From Sporomusaceae bacterium UBA1887 (GTDB taxonomy: Bacteria; Bacillota; Negativicutes; Sporomusales; DSM-15969): DNA of 6,867 nt. This document shows positions 6,192 to 6,867 of the stretch, in pieces (position 1 is the first letter of the stretch; each line of letters begins with the position of its first letter). The stretch is taken from the NCBI GenBank assembly GCA_002337925.1, contig DDHB01000047.1, positions 8,887-15,753 on the forward strand, read 5' to 3'. A model generated the notes under the pieces. That model was not told the DNA's origin, made no database searches, and saw only the letters and a list, made by a program, of their open reading frames with translations. A program made the position numbers and the translations under genes.

Positions 6192-6867
6192 TTATTTGAT
6201 TTTGCCTACGAATTCACCATAGCCTTTCTGTCCAACCAGCTTGCCGTTTTCTGCTACAACCTTTCCTCTGACAAGTGTGCAAACAGGTAATCCCACGCCT
6301 TTTAAACCTATAAAAGCAGAAATCTGATTCACATAGCGCAAGGATTCGGAGGTAATTTCCCATGTTTTTTCCGGATCGAGAATAACAAGATCGGCATCAA
6401 AGCCTACTGCAATTGCACCCTTTTTTCCATATATCCCAAATGCTTTTGCGGGCCCTTCACTCAGTGATCTTGCGAGGATTGTCGGACAATATCCTCTCTT
6501 GTTGACCCCTTCGCTGAAAACGACCTGCATGGTGTTCTGAATACCACTGATGCCGCCCCAGGCACCAAAGACACCGTGAGCCTCTTCACTTTTTTCACTG
6601 AGCTCGCAGGGGGAGTGATCGGAGCCAATACAGCTTAATGTTCCGTTGTTTACATACTCCCACAGTTCCTCTACAGCCTGTGCTTCCCGTAATGGCGGTG
6701 CACATTTGAATAAACTGCCGTTCTTAATTACATCCTGGTCGGTAAATGCGAGGTAATGTCCGCAAGTTTCACCGGTAACATCCACACCGTCAAGCTGGGC
6801 ATCCCGTATAATCTTCGCTACCCGGGGATGGCTGACGTGACAGATATGAACTTTGGCATTAAGTTCC
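6192..6867 (-). CDS. Second allantoinase-like amidohydrolase, N-terminal half beyond the window
   Basis: A cyclic amidohydrolase of the allantoinase/dihydroorotase group. The frame is open to the right edge, so the GTG at 6785 is internal; 224 C-terminal residues are visible against about 450 usual. Counting from the edge: a metal-ligand His10 in HICHVS, ETCGHYLAF (33-41), FKCAPPLRE (53-61), the catalytic or metal Asp83 in GSDHSPC, AWGGISGIQN (102-111), and a C-terminal composite-domain ending (GFDADLVIL at 155-163, VRGKVVAENGK at 199-209). It is clearly related to AllB downstream but far from identical. It lacks the HKxSPYxG motif, having NQISAFIG at 180-187. The His-His pair and the carboxylated lysine would be outside the window. 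The tandem position suggests a second allantoinase or an enzyme for a related hydantoin or ureide; specificity cannot be settled from this half. Confidence 0.9.
   Translation of the reverse strand, partial: ELNAKVHICHVSHPRVAKIIRDAQLDGVDVTGETCGHYLAFTDQDVIKNGSLFKCAPPLREAQAVEELWEYVNNGTLSCIGSDHSPCELSEKSEEAHGVFGAWGGISGIQNTMQVVFSEGVNKRGYCPTILARSLSEGPAKAFGIYGKKGAIAVGFDADLVILDPEKTWEITSESLRYVNQISAFIGLKGVGLPVCTLVRGKVVAENGKLVGQKGYGEFVGKIK

Noticed and set aside
5737..6199. Out-of-frame and antisense open frames over allB (5737-5994 minus, 6014-6199 plus)
   Set aside because: They lie almost wholly inside allB, which has a complete metal site and full family length; neither shows domains or a ribosome site.

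Overview
The window holds part of a purine-degradation (allantoin) locus, probably from an anaerobic member of the Bacillota. Shine-Dalgarno sites are strong and Bacillota-like (AAGGAGG, AGGAGG, GGTGGTGA), gene spacing is tight, base composition is moderate, and a PucR-type regulator sits beside two allantoinase-type genes. A Negativicutes/Sporomusa-like host is my guess only, because no phylogenetic marker is present.

Layout, left to right: (1) 1-1406, plus strand, a PucR/CdaR-family transcriptional regulator whose start lies before the window. (2) 1449-1485, a hairpin with a seven-T run between the convergent regulator and operon. (3) 1510-6867, minus strand, one compact gene cluster transcribed right to left. 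Its order is an allantoinase-like amidohydrolase (start beyond the right edge), then allantoinase AllB, an NCS1-family allantoin/hydantoin-type permease, an LctP-family (lactate/glycolate permease) carrier, and a 52-residue two-helix membrane protein at 1510-1668. That last gene is easy to overlook and is coupled to the permease before it. Gaps between the minus-strand genes are 19, 44-45, 73 and 6 bases, so a single transcript entering from the right is likely.

How the genes fit together: the NCS1 carrier would import allantoin (or a related hydantoin), and AllB would open the hydantoin ring to give allantoate. Allantoate is degraded further, through ureidoglycolate, by enzymes that would be encoded outside the window. 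The second amidohydrolase may share this step or act on a related ring compound. The LctP-family carrier would suit movement of a small 2-hydroxy or 2-oxo acid such as glycolate or glyoxylate, the carbon end products of allantoin, but its sequence departs from classical lactate permeases and its substrate is unknown. The PucR protein is the obvious candidate regulator.

Most of the window is ordinary catabolic-operon content. The observations most worth following are the tiny coupled membrane protein, the divergent LctP-family carrier in an allantoin operon, the tandem non-identical allantoinases, and the altered substrate-pocket residues of the NCS1 permease. I see no mobile element, CRISPR array, tRNA, rRNA or long non-coding stretch.
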